The notes: generated from the sequence alone by a model not told the origin. A stretch of DNA of 57,517 nucleotides from CAYRKT01 sp964425005 (GCA_964425005.1 CAYRKT010000003.1:1-57517), one strand, 5' to 3'; positions 1-9,132 are shown, counted from the first letter of the stretch. Made by a program: numbers and translations.

Positions 1-75
1 GGGTTGGCCCAGGCCTCCGTGAGCGGTATGCTGGTGGGGGAGGAGATAAGGAGGAGGATCGAGGGCAGGGGGTGA
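1..75 (+). CDS. 3' end of an unidentified protein
   Basis: The first reading frame is open from the window edge to a TGA at 73-75 and gives the last 24 residues of a protein, ending in a basic stretch (EEIRRRIEGRG). Too little is present to name a family. It is followed after 25 bases by a small membrane-protein gene on the same strand, so it is probably the upstream member of the same transcript. Confidence 0.55.
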   Translation, partial: GLAQASVSGMLVGEEIRRRIEGRG

Positions 76-100
76 GGGTCCGGCCTTGAGGAGGGGTTTT

Positions 101-265
101 TTGAGGGATCTGCTCGCCCTCGTCCTGTTCTTGGGGATGGTGTACCTGGGCATGCTCTTGATGCTGTACGCCTACGGGAGGGTCCCCTCTTTCTTCTCCC
201 AGAACATCCTCGTGCGCACCATGGTGGAGAAACACCGCACCGCCGTAAGGTGGTTCCAGGAGTAG
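101..265 (+). CDS. 54-residue single-TM membrane protein
   Basis: A TTG start at 101 is preceded by GAGGAGGGG at 88-96, a good ribosome binding site at normal spacing; another in-frame TTG at 86 lies in front of that site and is less likely. The predicted protein begins MRDLLALVLFLGMVYLG and is hydrophobic over about residues 4-24, consistent with one membrane segment. A short basic tail (TMVEKHRTAVRWFQE) follows, probably cytoplasmic or periplasmic depending on orientation. I do not recognise a family. It sits between the end of the preceding gene and an exported TPR protein that starts 7 bases after its stop, suggesting co-transcription. Confidence 0.6.
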   Translation: MRDLLALVLFLGMVYLGMLLMLYAYGRVPSFFSQNILVRTMVEKHRTAVRWFQE

Positions 266-271
266 GGCGAG

Positions 272-2188
272 GTGGACTTTAGGCTCGGTCTCTTGAGGTC
301 CGCGGTTTTGGCGTTCCTCCTGGTCTCCCTCGAGCTGACGGGGGGGCTAACTTCGCGCGCCCAGGAGCTCAGGGGCTCCCCCCGGGTGGACCTGATCGGG
401 TCGGAGGTCCTGCTCCAGCGCGCCTTCCAGCGCTTTTCCTCCCTGGACTACAGGGCGTCGGTGGAGCTGTGCGGGGAGGCTCTCAAGGCCAACCCCTACC
501 TGGTGGAGGCGTACCTCCTTCGCGGCATGGCCCTGGCCAGGCTGGGTAGGCTCCCCGAGGCGATCAGGCAGGTGGAGTTCTACCTCCAGGTCAGGCCCAG
601 GGACCTGTACGCGAGGAGGCTCCTCTCCAGGTTGGCCGGACACCAGGAGCGCGTTAAATCCCTGTGGAAGGTCGACGTGGCGGTACCCGTCGGTTGGGCG
701 AGGGAGGTCTTCGACCCCTACGACCTCTTCGGCGGAGGGGTGGGTGGCTTTCTCGCCAAGCTCTTAGAGAGGTCCTACAACTTCTCCTCCCTCTGCAAGA
801 ACCCCTTCGACGAGCGGGAGATCTTCGCCTGCGACTTCTCCGGGGGCAAGGTGTTGAGGTTCAGCCCCAGGGGGATCGAGGCGATGGGGAGGGGCATCCT
901 AAAGAGGCCTGTGTCGGCTGTGGTCGATGCGAGGGGAAACCTCCTGGTGGCCGACTTCGACCTGGGGAGGATCTTCGCGTTCGAGAGGGAGGGGAGTTCC
1001 TTCAAGCGCTGGACCACCCTGGTCGACTCCGGCCTCCTCGAGGCGCCCCGGGACCTGGCCAGGCACGGCGACGGCTTCCTCGCCGTGGACCAGGCCTCCT
1101 CCGCCGTCCACATGTTCGACCGCTTCGGCCGTGAGGTGTGGAGGTTGGGGCCGAGGGTGGGAGGGGTCACTCTCCTCGAGCCCTGTGCTGTGGCCTCGGA
1201 CGGGAGCACGGTGTCGGTGGCGGACCTGTCGGGCGGGAGGGTGGTCTCCTTCGGCGCCGAGGATAGGTCCAGGGTGGCCGTCCTGGAGGTGCCGTCGCCG
1301 GTGGACCTGGCCTACGACGACCTGGGAAGGCTCTACGTCCTGAGCCTCGACGGGAGGGTGAGGGTCTTTCGGGGCAAGGATCTCCTGTGGGAGTTGGAGC
1401 TGCTTTTGCCCAACCCCTCCGGGGTGGAGCTCGTGGGGCAGGAGATATGGACCGTCCACTTCGACGACCCCAGGTGGTGCAGGGGCTACAGCCAGGTGCC
1501 CCTGGGGGAGGAGGGCTTCCTGAGCCTGCTCTCGGTGGAGGTCGGGGAGGGAGGGAAGCTCTCCGCCTCCTTCACGGCCACCTTCGGCGCGAGGCCCTTT
1601 GGCTTCGACGGCTGGGACAACATCTCCATGGTCTACGGGGGTACCGTCATCTCCTCGGCCTTCCGGATATCCAGGGTGGACCCGAATAGGAGGCCCGTGG
1701 TCTGGTTGGCCCCCTCGGGGACGGTGCCCGCCCTGGTCAAGGACAGGGGCCTATCCTTCGCCGTGGGACCCAGCTGGAGGGATGAGCTGGAGAGGCTATC
1801 TCCGGGGCTTTTCGCCCCCGATTCGGCTCCGATCCTGGTCACCCCCGGGACGGCTTCCCTCAAGAGGGAGGAGGCCGAGTCCCTGCTTGCCTTCTGCCGC
1901 CTCAACGCCGTCAGGATCTTCGTGGTCTCCGACGAGCCCTCCTCCTTGGACAGGGTCCTGGCCTTCGCCACCGGCGGCAGGGTGCTCCCCTCCCTGCGCG
2001 AGGAGAACCTGATGGATTTCCTCGAGATGACCGAGCGTGCGGGTCCCAGGTGCTGGAGGGTGGAGGCCGTCCTCCCCGCCGGACTCAGGGTCAACCCCGA
2101 CGACCTGGGGTACCCGACCTTCTCGCTCTTCGCGAGCTTCTCCTCCCTGGACGCCGAGGACGGCCTGCCGGTGTTCTCGATCAGGTGA
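272..2188 (+). CDS. Exported TPR and beta-propeller-like protein
   Basis: 638 residues from a GTG start. The N-terminus (MDFRLGLLRSAVLAFLLVSL, then small residues up to about residue 30) is a probable signal peptide. Residues about 40-118 form TPR-like helices (ALKANPYLVEAYLLRG; ALARLGRLPEAIRQVEFYL). Residues about 150-410 contain repeated units of the kind VVDARGNLLVADFDLGRIF and YDDLGRLYVLSLDGRVRVF, typical of NHL/SMP-30-like beta-propellers. The last 200 residues include VTPGTASLKREEAESLLAF and a stretch with ATGGRVLPSLREENLMDFL that recalls the end of a von Willebrand A fold, but no MIDAS motif is evident. A periplasmic or surface scaffold is a reasonable guess; the molecular role is unknown. 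It follows the small membrane protein closely and is followed by a tRNA promoter. Confidence 0.75.
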   Translation: MDFRLGLLRSAVLAFLLVSLELTGGLTSRAQELRGSPRVDLIGSEVLLQRAFQRFSSLDYRASVELCGEALKANPYLVEAYLLRGMALARLGRLPEAIRQVEFYLQVRPRDLYARRLLSRLAGHQERVKSLWKVDVAVPVGWAREVFDPYDLFGGGVGGFLAKLLERSYNFSSLCKNPFDEREIFACDFSGGKVLRFSPRGIEAMGRGILKRPVSAVVDARGNLLVADFDLGRIFAFEREGSSFKRWTTLVDSGLLEAPRDLARHGDGFLAVDQASSAVHMFDRFGREVWRLGPRVGGVTLLEPCAVASDGSTVSVADLSGGRVVSFGAEDRSRVAVLEVPSPVDLAYDDLGRLYVLSLDGRVRVFRGKDLLWELELLLPNPSGVELVGQEIWTVHFDDPRWCRGYSQVPLGEEGFLSLLSVEVGEGGKLSASFTATFGARPFGFDGWDNISMVYGGTVISSAFRISRVDPNRRPVVWLAPSGTVPALVKDRGLSFAVGPSWRDELERLSPGLFAPDSAPILVTPGTASLKREEAESLLAFCRLNAVRIFVVSDEPSSLDRVLAFATGGRVLPSLREENLMDFLEMTERAGPRCWRVEAVLPAGLRVNPDDLGYPTFSLFASFSSLDAEDGLPVFSIR

Positions 2189-2216
2189 GGCCTCGCCCCG
2201 CGCCTTCTGGCTTCGA

Positions 2217-2244
2217 TTGACAACGGAGGGGGCGTAAATATAAT
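2217..2244 (+). promoter_or_regulatory. Sigma-70-type promoter of tRNA-Gln
   Basis: TTGACA at 2217-2222 and TATAAT at 2239-2244 are perfect -35 and -10 boxes separated by 16 bases. The predicted transcript start is a few bases before the tRNA 5' end at 2257. Confidence 0.85.
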
Positions 2245-2256
2245 CTTATGGGGCTC

Positions 2257-2330
2257 TGGGGTGTGGCCAAGCGGTAAGGCAGCGGACTTTGGATCCGCGA
2301 TCGCTGGTTCGAATCCAGCCACCCCAGCCA
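2257..2330 (+). tRNA. tRNA-Gln (anticodon TTG)
   Basis: The 74-base sequence folds as a tRNA. The acceptor arm TGGGGTG pairs with CACCCCA, the discriminator base is G and CCA is encoded. The T-loop core GGTTCGAATCC is present, and the anticodon loop CTTTGGA carries TTG, which reads CAA/CAG. It has its own promoter and terminator and so forms a monocistronic unit. Confidence 0.95.
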
Positions 2331-2341
2331 TACGGGTGGGA

Positions 2342-2368
2342 AGAGGAGCGAAGGAGCTCCTCTTTTTT
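2342..2368 (+). terminator. Intrinsic terminator after tRNA-Gln
   Basis: AGAGGAGC at 2342-2349 pairs perfectly with GCTCCTCT at 2356-2363 around a 6-base loop and runs into six T residues. It lies 11 bases past the tRNA CCA end and 18 bases before glmU. Confidence 0.85.
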
Positions 2369-2386
2369 GCCTTAGGGGGATCGGAC

Positions 2387-3784
2387 ATGGCGGGATTTTC
2401 CTCTCTGGTGCTCGCCGCGGGCAAGGGCAAGCGGATGAAGAGCTCCTTGCCGAAGGTTTTGCATCCCATCCTCGGGGAGCCCATGATCTACTACGTGCTC
2501 TCCTCCCTGAGGGAGGCGGGCTCGTCGTCCATCGGGGTCGTGGTGGGCCACGGGGCCGAGCAGGTCTCCTCCTACGTGAGGGGCCTCTTCGAAGGGGTGG
2601 AGCTGATGGTGCAGGGGGAGCAGAGGGGGACGGCCGACGCGGTCAGGACCGCCTCCTCCTGGCTCTCCGGCAGGGAGGAGGTGGTGGTCCTCCCCGGCGA
2701 TGCGCCGCTGGTGAGATCCAGCACCCTGTCCAGGGCGGTGGAGCGCTTCAGGGCTTCGGGCGCGGACATGTTGCTGCTATCGGCTGAGCTGGAGGACCCA
2801 TCCGGCTACGGCAGGGTGGTCAGGGGCGAGGGTGAGCTGGTGAGAGCGGTGGTGGAGGAGAAGGACGCCTCGCCGGAGCAGAGGGCCATAAGGGAGGTGA
2901 ACTCGGGCATCTACGTCTTCAAGGTGGAGCCCCTCCTTTCCCTTCTGCCCAGGGTGGGTTGTTCCAACGCCCAGGGGGAGTACTACCTGACCGACCTGGT
3001 CTCCCTCTTCGCCGAGGGGGGGCTAAGGGTCTTGGCCCTCCAGGTGGACGGGGAGGAGGTCTTGGGGGTCAACGACAGGTGGCAGCTCGCCCTGGCCTCC
3101 AGGGCGATGCAGAGAAGGATCAACAGGTTCTGGTGCGAGAGGGGGGTCAGCATCGAGGACCCCGACTCGGCCTTCGTGGGTCCCAGGGCCGTTTTGGAGG
3201 AGGACGTGCGCCTTTCCCCCTTCGTGTACGTGCTGGGGAGGTCTGCGGTGGGGGAGGGCAGCTTCGTGGGCCCGAACACCCTCCTCAGGGACGCGGTCCT
3301 GGGGAGAAGGGTCTTCGTCCACGGCTTCTGCGTGGTGGAGGGTAGCACCGTCTGCGACGGGGCCAGACTAGGTCCCTTCGCCTACGTTAGGGACGGCGCC
3401 CTGTTGGAGGAGGAGGCCTTCGCCGGGAGGTTCGTGGAGATCAAGGGGAGCAGCATAGGCAAGCGCACCAAGGTGCCCCATCTATCCTACATAGGGGACG
3501 CGACCGTGGGATGCGACACCAACATAGGGGCGGGTACGATAACCTGCAACTTCGACGGCCAGAGGAAGCACCCCACGCGCATAGGGGACAACTGCTTCAT
3601 CGGCAGCGACACCATGCTGGTGGCCCCGGTCGAGGTGGGGGACGGGGCCTACACGGCCGCGGGCAGCGTCATCACCGAGGACGTGCCGCCCGGCGCGCTG
3701 GGGGTGGGCAGGGCAAGGCAGAGGAACATAGCGGACTGGGCCAGGAGGAGGGCCCTGGCTCGCGGGGAGAGGAAGGGGGATTGA
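2387..3784 (+). CDS. glmU: Bifunctional UDP-GlcNAc pyrophosphorylase / GlcN-1-P acetyltransferase GlmU
   Basis: GlmU makes UDP-N-acetylglucosamine for peptidoglycan and lipopolysaccharide in two cytoplasmic steps: acetylation of glucosamine-1-phosphate, then uridylyl transfer. The ATG at 2387 gives 465 residues, the usual family length; a longer reading would run back through the tRNA gene and is rejected. The N-terminal pyrophosphorylase motif LAAGKGKRMKSSLPKVLHP is at residues 8-26. The C-terminal half is a left-handed beta-helix of hexapeptide repeats (IGDATVGCDTNIGAGTITCN; IGDNCFIGSDTMLVAPVEVG). prs starts one base after the stop, so the two are translationally linked, an arrangement common in Firmicutes-like and Synergistota genomes. 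Confidence 0.97.
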   Translation: MAGFSSLVLAAGKGKRMKSSLPKVLHPILGEPMIYYVLSSLREAGSSSIGVVVGHGAEQVSSYVRGLFEGVELMVQGEQRGTADAVRTASSWLSGREEVVVLPGDAPLVRSSTLSRAVERFRASGADMLLLSAELEDPSGYGRVVRGEGELVRAVVEEKDASPEQRAIREVNSGIYVFKVEPLLSLLPRVGCSNAQGEYYLTDLVSLFAEGGLRVLALQVDGEEVLGVNDRWQLALASRAMQRRINRFWCERGVSIEDPDSAFVGPRAVLEEDVRLSPFVYVLGRSAVGEGSFVGPNTLLRDAVLGRRVFVHGFCVVEGSTVCDGARLGPFAYVRDGALLEEEAFAGRFVEIKGSSIGKRTKVPHLSYIGDATVGCDTNIGAGTITCNFDGQRKHPTRIGDNCFIGSDTMLVAPVEVGDGAYTAAGSVITEDVPPGALGVGRARQRNIADWARRRALARGERKGD

Positions 3785-3785
3785 C

Positions 3786-4763
3786 ATGGAAGGGGTGAGC
3801 GCCAGGAGCCTGAAGATATTCACCGGCAGCGCCCATCCGGGCTTCGCCGCCGAGGTCTGCAGATACCTGGGGGTGGAGCTGGGCAGGGGGAGGGTGTTTC
3901 GCTTCTCCGACGGAGAGGTCGGCTTCTCGGTGGAGGAGAGCGTCAGGGGGGCCGACGTCTACGTGATACAGCCCACCTGTCCCCCCGTCAACGAGAACCT
4001 CATGGAGCTCCTCATCATGGTGGACGCCCTGAGGAGGGCTTCGGCCTACCGGGTCAACGTGGTCACGCCCTACTTCGGCTACGCGAGGCAGGACAGGAAG
4101 ACGAAGGCCAGGGACCCCATAACCGCCAAGCTGGTGGCGAACCTGATAACCATAGCCGGGGCGAGGAGGCTGGTGGTGGCGGACCTCCACGCTGGGCAGA
4201 TCCAGGGCTTCTTCGACATCCCCGTCGACCACCTGACGGGGGTGCCGCTCTTGGCCAAGCACTTCCTGGAGAGCCTGCCGGAGTCCGACAGGGCCAACCT
4301 CGTGGCCGTCTCCCCCGACGTGGGAGGGGTGGCCAGGGCCAGGTACTTCGCCGACCTGACGGGGGCTGACCTGGCGATAGTGCACAAGAGGAGGGTGTAC
4401 GAGGCCATAAACACCTCGGCCGCCCTCGAGGTGATAGGGAACGTCAGGGGTAAGGTGGCGGTGGTGGTGGACGACATAATAGACACCGCCGGCACCATGC
4501 TCAACGCCGCTAGGCTCTTGCTGGAGAGGGGGGCCAGGGAGGTCCACGTCTGCGCCACCCACGGCATCCTCTCCGGACCCGCCCTGGAGAGGCTCTCCGA
4601 CGACTCGATAAAGAGCGTGGTGCTGACCGACACCGTCCCGGCCAAGGACGGGAGTGCTCTTCCCAAGATGAAGTACCTTTCCATAGCCAGGCTCTTCGCC
4701 GAGGCGATAAGGAGGATCCACTCGGATCACTCGGTGAGCGTCCTGTTCGGCAACCACGGATAG
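3786..4763 (+). CDS. prs: Ribose-phosphate pyrophosphokinase (PRPP synthetase)
   Basis: This enzyme transfers pyrophosphate from ATP to ribose-5-phosphate, giving PRPP for purine, pyrimidine, histidine and tryptophan synthesis. The 325-residue ORF from ATG has the family signatures: PYFGYARQDRKTKARDP in the ATP/flexible-loop region, VVADLHAGQIQGFFDIPVDH near the ribose phosphate site, and the PRPP-binding loop VVVDDIIDTAGTM at about residues 225-237. Length is close to the standard 310-320. It is the second gene of the glmU-prs pair and is followed by rplY after 38 bases. Confidence 0.97.
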   Translation: MEGVSARSLKIFTGSAHPGFAAEVCRYLGVELGRGRVFRFSDGEVGFSVEESVRGADVYVIQPTCPPVNENLMELLIMVDALRRASAYRVNVVTPYFGYARQDRKTKARDPITAKLVANLITIAGARRLVVADLHAGQIQGFFDIPVDHLTGVPLLAKHFLESLPESDRANLVAVSPDVGGVARARYFADLTGADLAIVHKRRVYEAINTSAALEVIGNVRGKVAVVVDDIIDTAGTMLNAARLLLERGAREVHVCATHGILSGPALERLSDDSIKSVVLTDTVPAKDGSALPKMKYLSIARLFAEAIRRIHSDHSVSVLFGNHG

Positions 4764-4801
4764 AAGAGAGCTTTCAGCTCGCGAGGAGGTCGAAGAGGGT
4801 C

Positions 4802-5476
4802 ATGAGCAAGGTCTTCGAGGTAAAGGCCAGGAGAAGGGACAGGGTGGGCAAATCCTCCAGCCGCAAGGCCAGGGCCGAGGGCTGGGTGCCCGCGGAGCTC
4901 TACGGCTTCGACATCCAGGAGAACCACCACCTCCTGCTCCCCAGGAGGGAGGTCGAGCCGCTCCTGAGGGGGGACAGCTGGTCTACCCAGGTGTTGAGCA
5001 TATCCATGGAGGGGGAGGGGGAGCCGCTGATGGCCCTGATAAAGGAGGTCCAGAGGCACCCCCTTACGGGCGAGCTCCTGCACCTGGACCTCTACCACCT
5101 GGTGAGGGGTCACCTGGTGACGGTGGAGGTGCCCGTGCACCTGGTGGGCAAGGAGATCTGTCCGGGCTTGAAGCTCGGCGGCGTGTTGGAGCAATTCCTC
5201 CACGAGATCGAGGTGGAGTGCGATCCCCGTCTCATACCCGACGAGATAAAGGTCGACATATCGAAGCTGGGGATAGAGGACGTGGTCTACGTGAAGGACC
5301 TGGAGCTCCCCGAGGGGGTCAAGGCGACGGAGGAACCCGACGCGGTGGTCCTGGTCATAGCTGCTCCGAGGGTGGAGGAGGAGGCTGCTCCCGCCGCTGC
5401 TGCCGTGAGCGCCGCCGAGGTGCCGACGGTGGCGGAGCAGAAGAGGGAGGCCAGGGCCAGCAAGGAGGAGGAGTAG
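4802..5476 (+). CDS. rplY: 50S ribosomal protein L25 (general stress CTC type)
   Basis: 224 residues from ATG 4802, preceded by GAGGAGG at 4783-4789. Residues 1-90 match the bL25 5S rRNA-binding domain (DRVGKSSSRKARAEGWVPAE; LIKEVQRHPLTGELLHLDLY). Residues about 95-185 form the second beta-domain of the longer CTC/TL5 class (LVTVEVPVHLVGKEICPGLK; VDISKLGIEDVVYVKDL). The tail is rich in Ala and Glu (EEEAAPAAAAVSAAEV), a typical disordered end. The neighbouring pth gene is a common partner. Confidence 0.93.
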   Translation: MSKVFEVKARRRDRVGKSSSRKARAEGWVPAELYGFDIQENHHLLLPRREVEPLLRGDSWSTQVLSISMEGEGEPLMALIKEVQRHPLTGELLHLDLYHLVRGHLVTVEVPVHLVGKEICPGLKLGGVLEQFLHEIEVECDPRLIPDEIKVDISKLGIEDVVYVKDLELPEGVKATEEPDAVVLVIAAPRVEEEAAPAAAAVSAAEVPTVAEQKREARASKEEE

Positions 5477-5488
5477 CGGGGAGGGCGG

Positions 5489-6064
5489 ATGTCCGACCGG
5501 AGGCTCGTGGTGGGCCTGGGCAACCCCGGGTTCGAGTACGCCCTGACCCGACACAACGTGGGCTTCATGGTGCTGGACGAGCTGGCGGAGGCCCTGGGGG
5601 TATCCCTTAGCGTGGAGCACCCCCTGGGCCTCTGGAGCCCTCCGGCGCTGAAGGGCACGGGGCAGGTGGTCTTGCTCAAGCCCATGACCTACATGAACCT
5701 GAGCGGAAAGGCGGTCTCCTTCCTGGCGAGGAGGATGGGGTTAGCCCCATCCCAGGTGCTGGTGGTGTACGACGACATGAGCCTTCCCTTCGGTAGGCTC
5801 AGGCTTCGGGGCTCCGGCTCAGCGGGCGGGCACAGGGGCATGGCCTCGGTGATAGGGGCCTTGGGGACCCCGGAAGTGCCCAGGCTCAGGGTGGGGATAG
5901 GTTCACCTCCTCCCGGGGTGGACGCTTCCACCTACGTGCTCTCCCCCTTCTCGGAGGAGGAGATGGAGGCGCTGCCGGAGGTCCTGGAGAGGGCCTGTCG
6001 GGCCGTGGAGCTTTGGCTGGATGAGAGCCTCGACAAGGCGATGAGCCTGGTGAACGGCCGGTGA
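5489..6064 (+). CDS. pth: Peptidyl-tRNA hydrolase
   Basis: Pth cleaves peptidyl-tRNA released by aborted translation and recycles the tRNA. The 191-residue protein starts at ATG with GGGGAGGG upstream. It shows the family signature VVGLGNPGFEYALTRHNVGF at residues 6-25 with the catalytic His of the TRHNVGF segment, the motif LLKPMTYMNLSGKAV near residue 60-74, and VVYDDMSLPFGRLRLRGSGS with the conserved Asp and the GSAGGHRG loop. The length is normal. It lies between rplY (12-base gap) and mfd (6-base gap). Confidence 0.96.
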   Translation: MSDRRLVVGLGNPGFEYALTRHNVGFMVLDELAEALGVSLSVEHPLGLWSPPALKGTGQVVLLKPMTYMNLSGKAVSFLARRMGLAPSQVLVVYDDMSLPFGRLRLRGSGSAGGHRGMASVIGALGTPEVPRLRVGIGSPPPGVDASTYVLSPFSEEEMEALPEVLERACRAVELWLDESLDKAMSLVNGR

Positions 6065-6070
6065 TCCGGC

Positions 6071-9000
6071 GTGAGATCCTTCCCCTCCGGGGTTAAGCTG
6101 CCCTGCACCTCGGTCCTGGCCTATCTGCTGTCCGAGGTCGTCGGAGAAAGCGACAGGGCTGTGGTGGCCTTGCCGTCCGAGTCGAACCTGTCGCTCCTGG
6201 CCCAGGACCTTCAGGCCCTAGGGGTCAAGTCCTCCTCCCTGCCGGTCCTGGATCCCCTCTCCTTCTCCGAGGCCTCCGCCAGGAGGACCCTCAGCGCCTT
6301 CGACGGGTGGCTCTCGGAGGGTGGGGTATTGGTGGTACACTCCCCGCTCCTGGCCTCGAGCTTCGAGGTGGAAGGACCCTCCTCCTCCTTCGTCGTGGAG
6401 GTCGGGAGGGCGCTGGATCTTCGCTCCTTCGTCGAATTCCTCGAGTCCTCCGGCTTCAAGCGGGTCTCCATGGTGGTAGGCCCGGGGGAGTGGGCGAGGA
6501 GGGGCGGGATCCTGGACGTATTCCCCTTCGAGGGGGAGCATCCCGTCAGGGTGGAGCTCGACGGGGAGTCGGTGGACAGGGTGGCCCTGTTCGACCCGGT
6601 TACCCAGAGGAGCACGAGGAGGCTGTCGGTGGTGCAGATATCCTCCTACGGGGAGGCGAAGACCTTCTCCCCCGGAACCTCCCTGGAGGGCGTACCCCTG
6701 GTCCTGGTGGACCCGAATAGGAGCAGGGCCGCCCTCTTCGAGGCCGCAGAGGCCCTGGAGTCCAGGCTCCTGAGGCTGGATCCTCGCCGATTAGAGGCCC
6801 TATCCTCCTCGGCCGTTCTGTGCCACCTGGACGAGATGGAGGGAGACGCCTCCTGGGTCTTCGAGAGGGGCATAAGGGTCCTGGAGCCCTTCAAGGGGGA
6901 CGTCGGGAGGGCCTCGAAGGCGGTGGAGCTCTGGCTGAGGGATGGTTTCGAGGTCCTCCTGTTCCTGGAGGAGGACGTGCCGGAGCTTTCCGGCTTGGCC
7001 GCGAGGAGGGTGAGCTCCCACATAAGCCAGGGCTTCCTGGACCTGAGCAAGAGGAGGGTCTTCCTGGGCGAGGGGGACGTGTTCGGTTACAGGGGCCTCG
7101 CCAGGAGGGCTGGTAGCTCCAGCAGGTCGAGGCTATCCCCCGAGCTTCCCTCCGAGGGGGACCTGGTGGTCCACGCGGACTACGGGATCGGCCGCTTCCT
7201 CGGCCTGGAGAGGATCGAGGGCAAGGACTACCTGAAGATAGAGTACCGCGACTCCAAGATCCTCTTCGTCCCCTTGCACCTGGCCTACAAGGTGGACCGA
7301 TACGTCGGCCCGGCCGGTAGGGAGGAGGTCGAGCTCGACGAGCTGGGCGGAAGGAGCCGCTGGGAGAAGGCCAGGAGAAAAGCGGCGAGGGCGGCCTTCA
7401 GGAGGGCCATGGACCTCCACCGCCTCTACGCGGAGAGGAAGAGCAGGTACAGGGAGCCCTTCGGAGGGGACCCAGACATGGAGAGGCTTTTGGAGCTGAG
7501 CTTCCCCTACCGGGAGACGGCCGATCAGCTGAAGGCCCTGGAGGAGGTGCTGGGGGATCTCTCCAGACCGTATCCCATGGACAGGCTCCTGTGCGGCGAC
7601 GCGGGGGTGGGCAAGACGGAGGTGGCCCTGAGGGCGGCCATGAGGGTCGTGGCCTCGGGCAAACAGGTGGCCGTCCTGGTCCCCACCACCTTGCTGGCGG
7701 CCCAGCACTTCAAGCTCTTCAGGGAGAGGCTCGAGCCGCTTGGGGTTAGGGTCGAGATGCTCTCGAGGCTGGTCCCTCCCCCGAGGGCCGCCAGGGTGGT
7801 CGAGGGCCTGAGGGAGGGTTGGGTGGACCTGGTGGTGGGGACCCATTCCCTCCTGGGCAAACGGGTGTCCTTCAAGAGGCTTGGGCTCCTGGTGGTGGAC
7901 GAGGAGCACAAGTTCGGCGTGGCCCAGAAGGAGGAGCTTCGAAGGCTAAGGGAGGGGCTCGATGTGCTCTCCATATCTGCCACGCCCATACCCAGGACCC
8001 TGGGCCTGGCCCTGGGAGGGATGAAGGACATGTCGGTCATATCCACCCCTCCCGTGGGGAGGAGGGAGGTTTGGACCTACGTGGGGCCCTTCAGCTGGGA
8101 CCTGGCGGTCAAGGCCATCAGGAGGGAGCTCCAGCGGGGAGGGCAGGCCTTCGTGGTCAGGAACAGGATAGAGGGGCTGGAGGAGGTGGCGATGGGCCTT
8201 TCCTGCAGGATGCCGGGCCTTCGCCTGGGCCTGGCGCACGGTCGCATGGGGCCCTCCGAGTCGGAGGAGGTCGTCTCCTCCTTCGCCAGGGGGGAGCTGG
8301 ACGTGCTGATCTCCACCGCCATCGTGGAGAGCGGGTTGGACTTCCCCAACGCCAACACCATAGTGGTCCTGGACTCACACCTTCTGGGGCTTCCCCAGAT
8401 GTACCATCTGCGCGGCCGGGTGGGGAGGGGCGACAGGCAGGCCTTCGCCTACTTCACCTACCCGGAGGGGGTTGGCCTGTCGGAGGGGGCCTCGATGAGG
8501 CTCGAGGCGATCTCCGGGACGTCCGCCTGGGGAGGGGGTTATCACCTGGCCCTAAGGGACCTGGAGATAAGGGGGGCTGGGGAGCTGTTTGGGCTGAAGC
8601 AGCACGGGGACGCCGAGAGAGTGGGGCTCAAGCTCTACCTGGACCTCCTGGGCGAGGCCCTGAGGAGGGCCAGGGGGGAGGGGGAGCTTCCGGAGCTCAG
8701 CGCTCCGGCCCTCCTCGAGGGGCTCGACCTCTACATCCCATCCGACCAGCTGAGGTTCGCCTTCTTCAAGGTCCTTTGGGAGCTCGAGGGGGTGGAGGAG
8801 GTGCTGGACCTGGAGGAGGAGCTCAGGGACAGGTTCGGCCCTCCGCCATGGGGGGTTAGGCTGCTCTTAGGGCTTCAGGCCCTCAGGTTATCCCTCAGGG
8901 GGGTAGTTAGGAGGATGGTACTGGAGAGGGGTTCGCTCAGGCTCTTCCCGGAGGATCCCGTCGGGGCGGGGCCCTTGCTCGAGCGGATGGGAGCGAAGCG

Positions 9001-9115
9001 CTTCGGCCGGGCCTGGACCCTGGAGGTAAGTTCCCTGGGTTTCGAGGGGCTCGTGGGTGCGGCGAGGTCTCTGCGAAGGCCTAAGGGCGAGGGGCTCGGC
9101 GCAGCTGCGGCTTGA
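6071..9115 (+). CDS. mfd: Transcription-repair coupling factor Mfd
   Basis: Mfd is a DNA translocase that removes RNA polymerase stalled at lesions and recruits UvrA. The GTG start gives 1014 residues, somewhat shorter than the E. coli protein (about 1150), mostly through a compact N-terminal UvrB-homology part (GEWARRGGILDVFPFEGEHP). The RNA-polymerase interaction domain is clear (VVHADYGIGRFLGLERIEGK). The RecG-like motor follows: Walker A GDAGVGKTEVALRA, DEEH box VVDEEHKFGVAQKEE, motif III SATPIPRTLGLAL, and motif VI region YHLRGRVGRGDRQAFAYF. The C-terminal TRCF domain ends the protein. It overlaps the longest reading of the next gene by four bases. Confidence 0.96.
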   Translation: MRSFPSGVKLPCTSVLAYLLSEVVGESDRAVVALPSESNLSLLAQDLQALGVKSSSLPVLDPLSFSEASARRTLSAFDGWLSEGGVLVVHSPLLASSFEVEGPSSSFVVEVGRALDLRSFVEFLESSGFKRVSMVVGPGEWARRGGILDVFPFEGEHPVRVELDGESVDRVALFDPVTQRSTRRLSVVQISSYGEAKTFSPGTSLEGVPLVLVDPNRSRAALFEAAEALESRLLRLDPRRLEALSSSAVLCHLDEMEGDASWVFERGIRVLEPFKGDVGRASKAVELWLRDGFEVLLFLEEDVPELSGLAARRVSSHISQGFLDLSKRRVFLGEGDVFGYRGLARRAGSSSRSRLSPELPSEGDLVVHADYGIGRFLGLERIEGKDYLKIEYRDSKILFVPLHLAYKVDRYVGPAGREEVELDELGGRSRWEKARRKAARAAFRRAMDLHRLYAERKSRYREPFGGDPDMERLLELSFPYRETADQLKALEEVLGDLSRPYPMDRLLCGDAGVGKTEVALRAAMRVVASGKQVAVLVPTTLLAAQHFKLFRERLEPLGVRVEMLSRLVPPPRAARVVEGLREGWVDLVVGTHSLLGKRVSFKRLGLLVVDEEHKFGVAQKEELRRLREGLDVLSISATPIPRTLGLALGGMKDMSVISTPPVGRREVWTYVGPFSWDLAVKAIRRELQRGGQAFVVRNRIEGLEEVAMGLSCRMPGLRLGLAHGRMGPSESEEVVSSFARGELDVLISTAIVESGLDFPNANTIVVLDSHLLGLPQMYHLRGRVGRGDRQAFAYFTYPEGVGLSEGASMRLEAISGTSAWGGGYHLALRDLEIRGAGELFGLKQHGDAERVGLKLYLDLLGEALRRARGEGELPELSAPALLEGLDLYIPSDQLRFAFFKVLWELEGVEEVLDLEEELRDRFGPPPWGVRLLLGLQALRLSLRGVVRRMVLERGSLRLFPEDPVGAGPLLERMGAKRFGRAWTLEVSSLGFEGLVGAARSLRRPKGEGLGAAAA

Positions 9116-9132
9116 CCCGGAGGTGGTCTTCT

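Noticed and set aside
2261..2386. An upstream glmU start inside the tRNA-Gln gene
   Set aside because: It would translate the tRNA and its terminator; ATG 2387 matches the family N-terminus.
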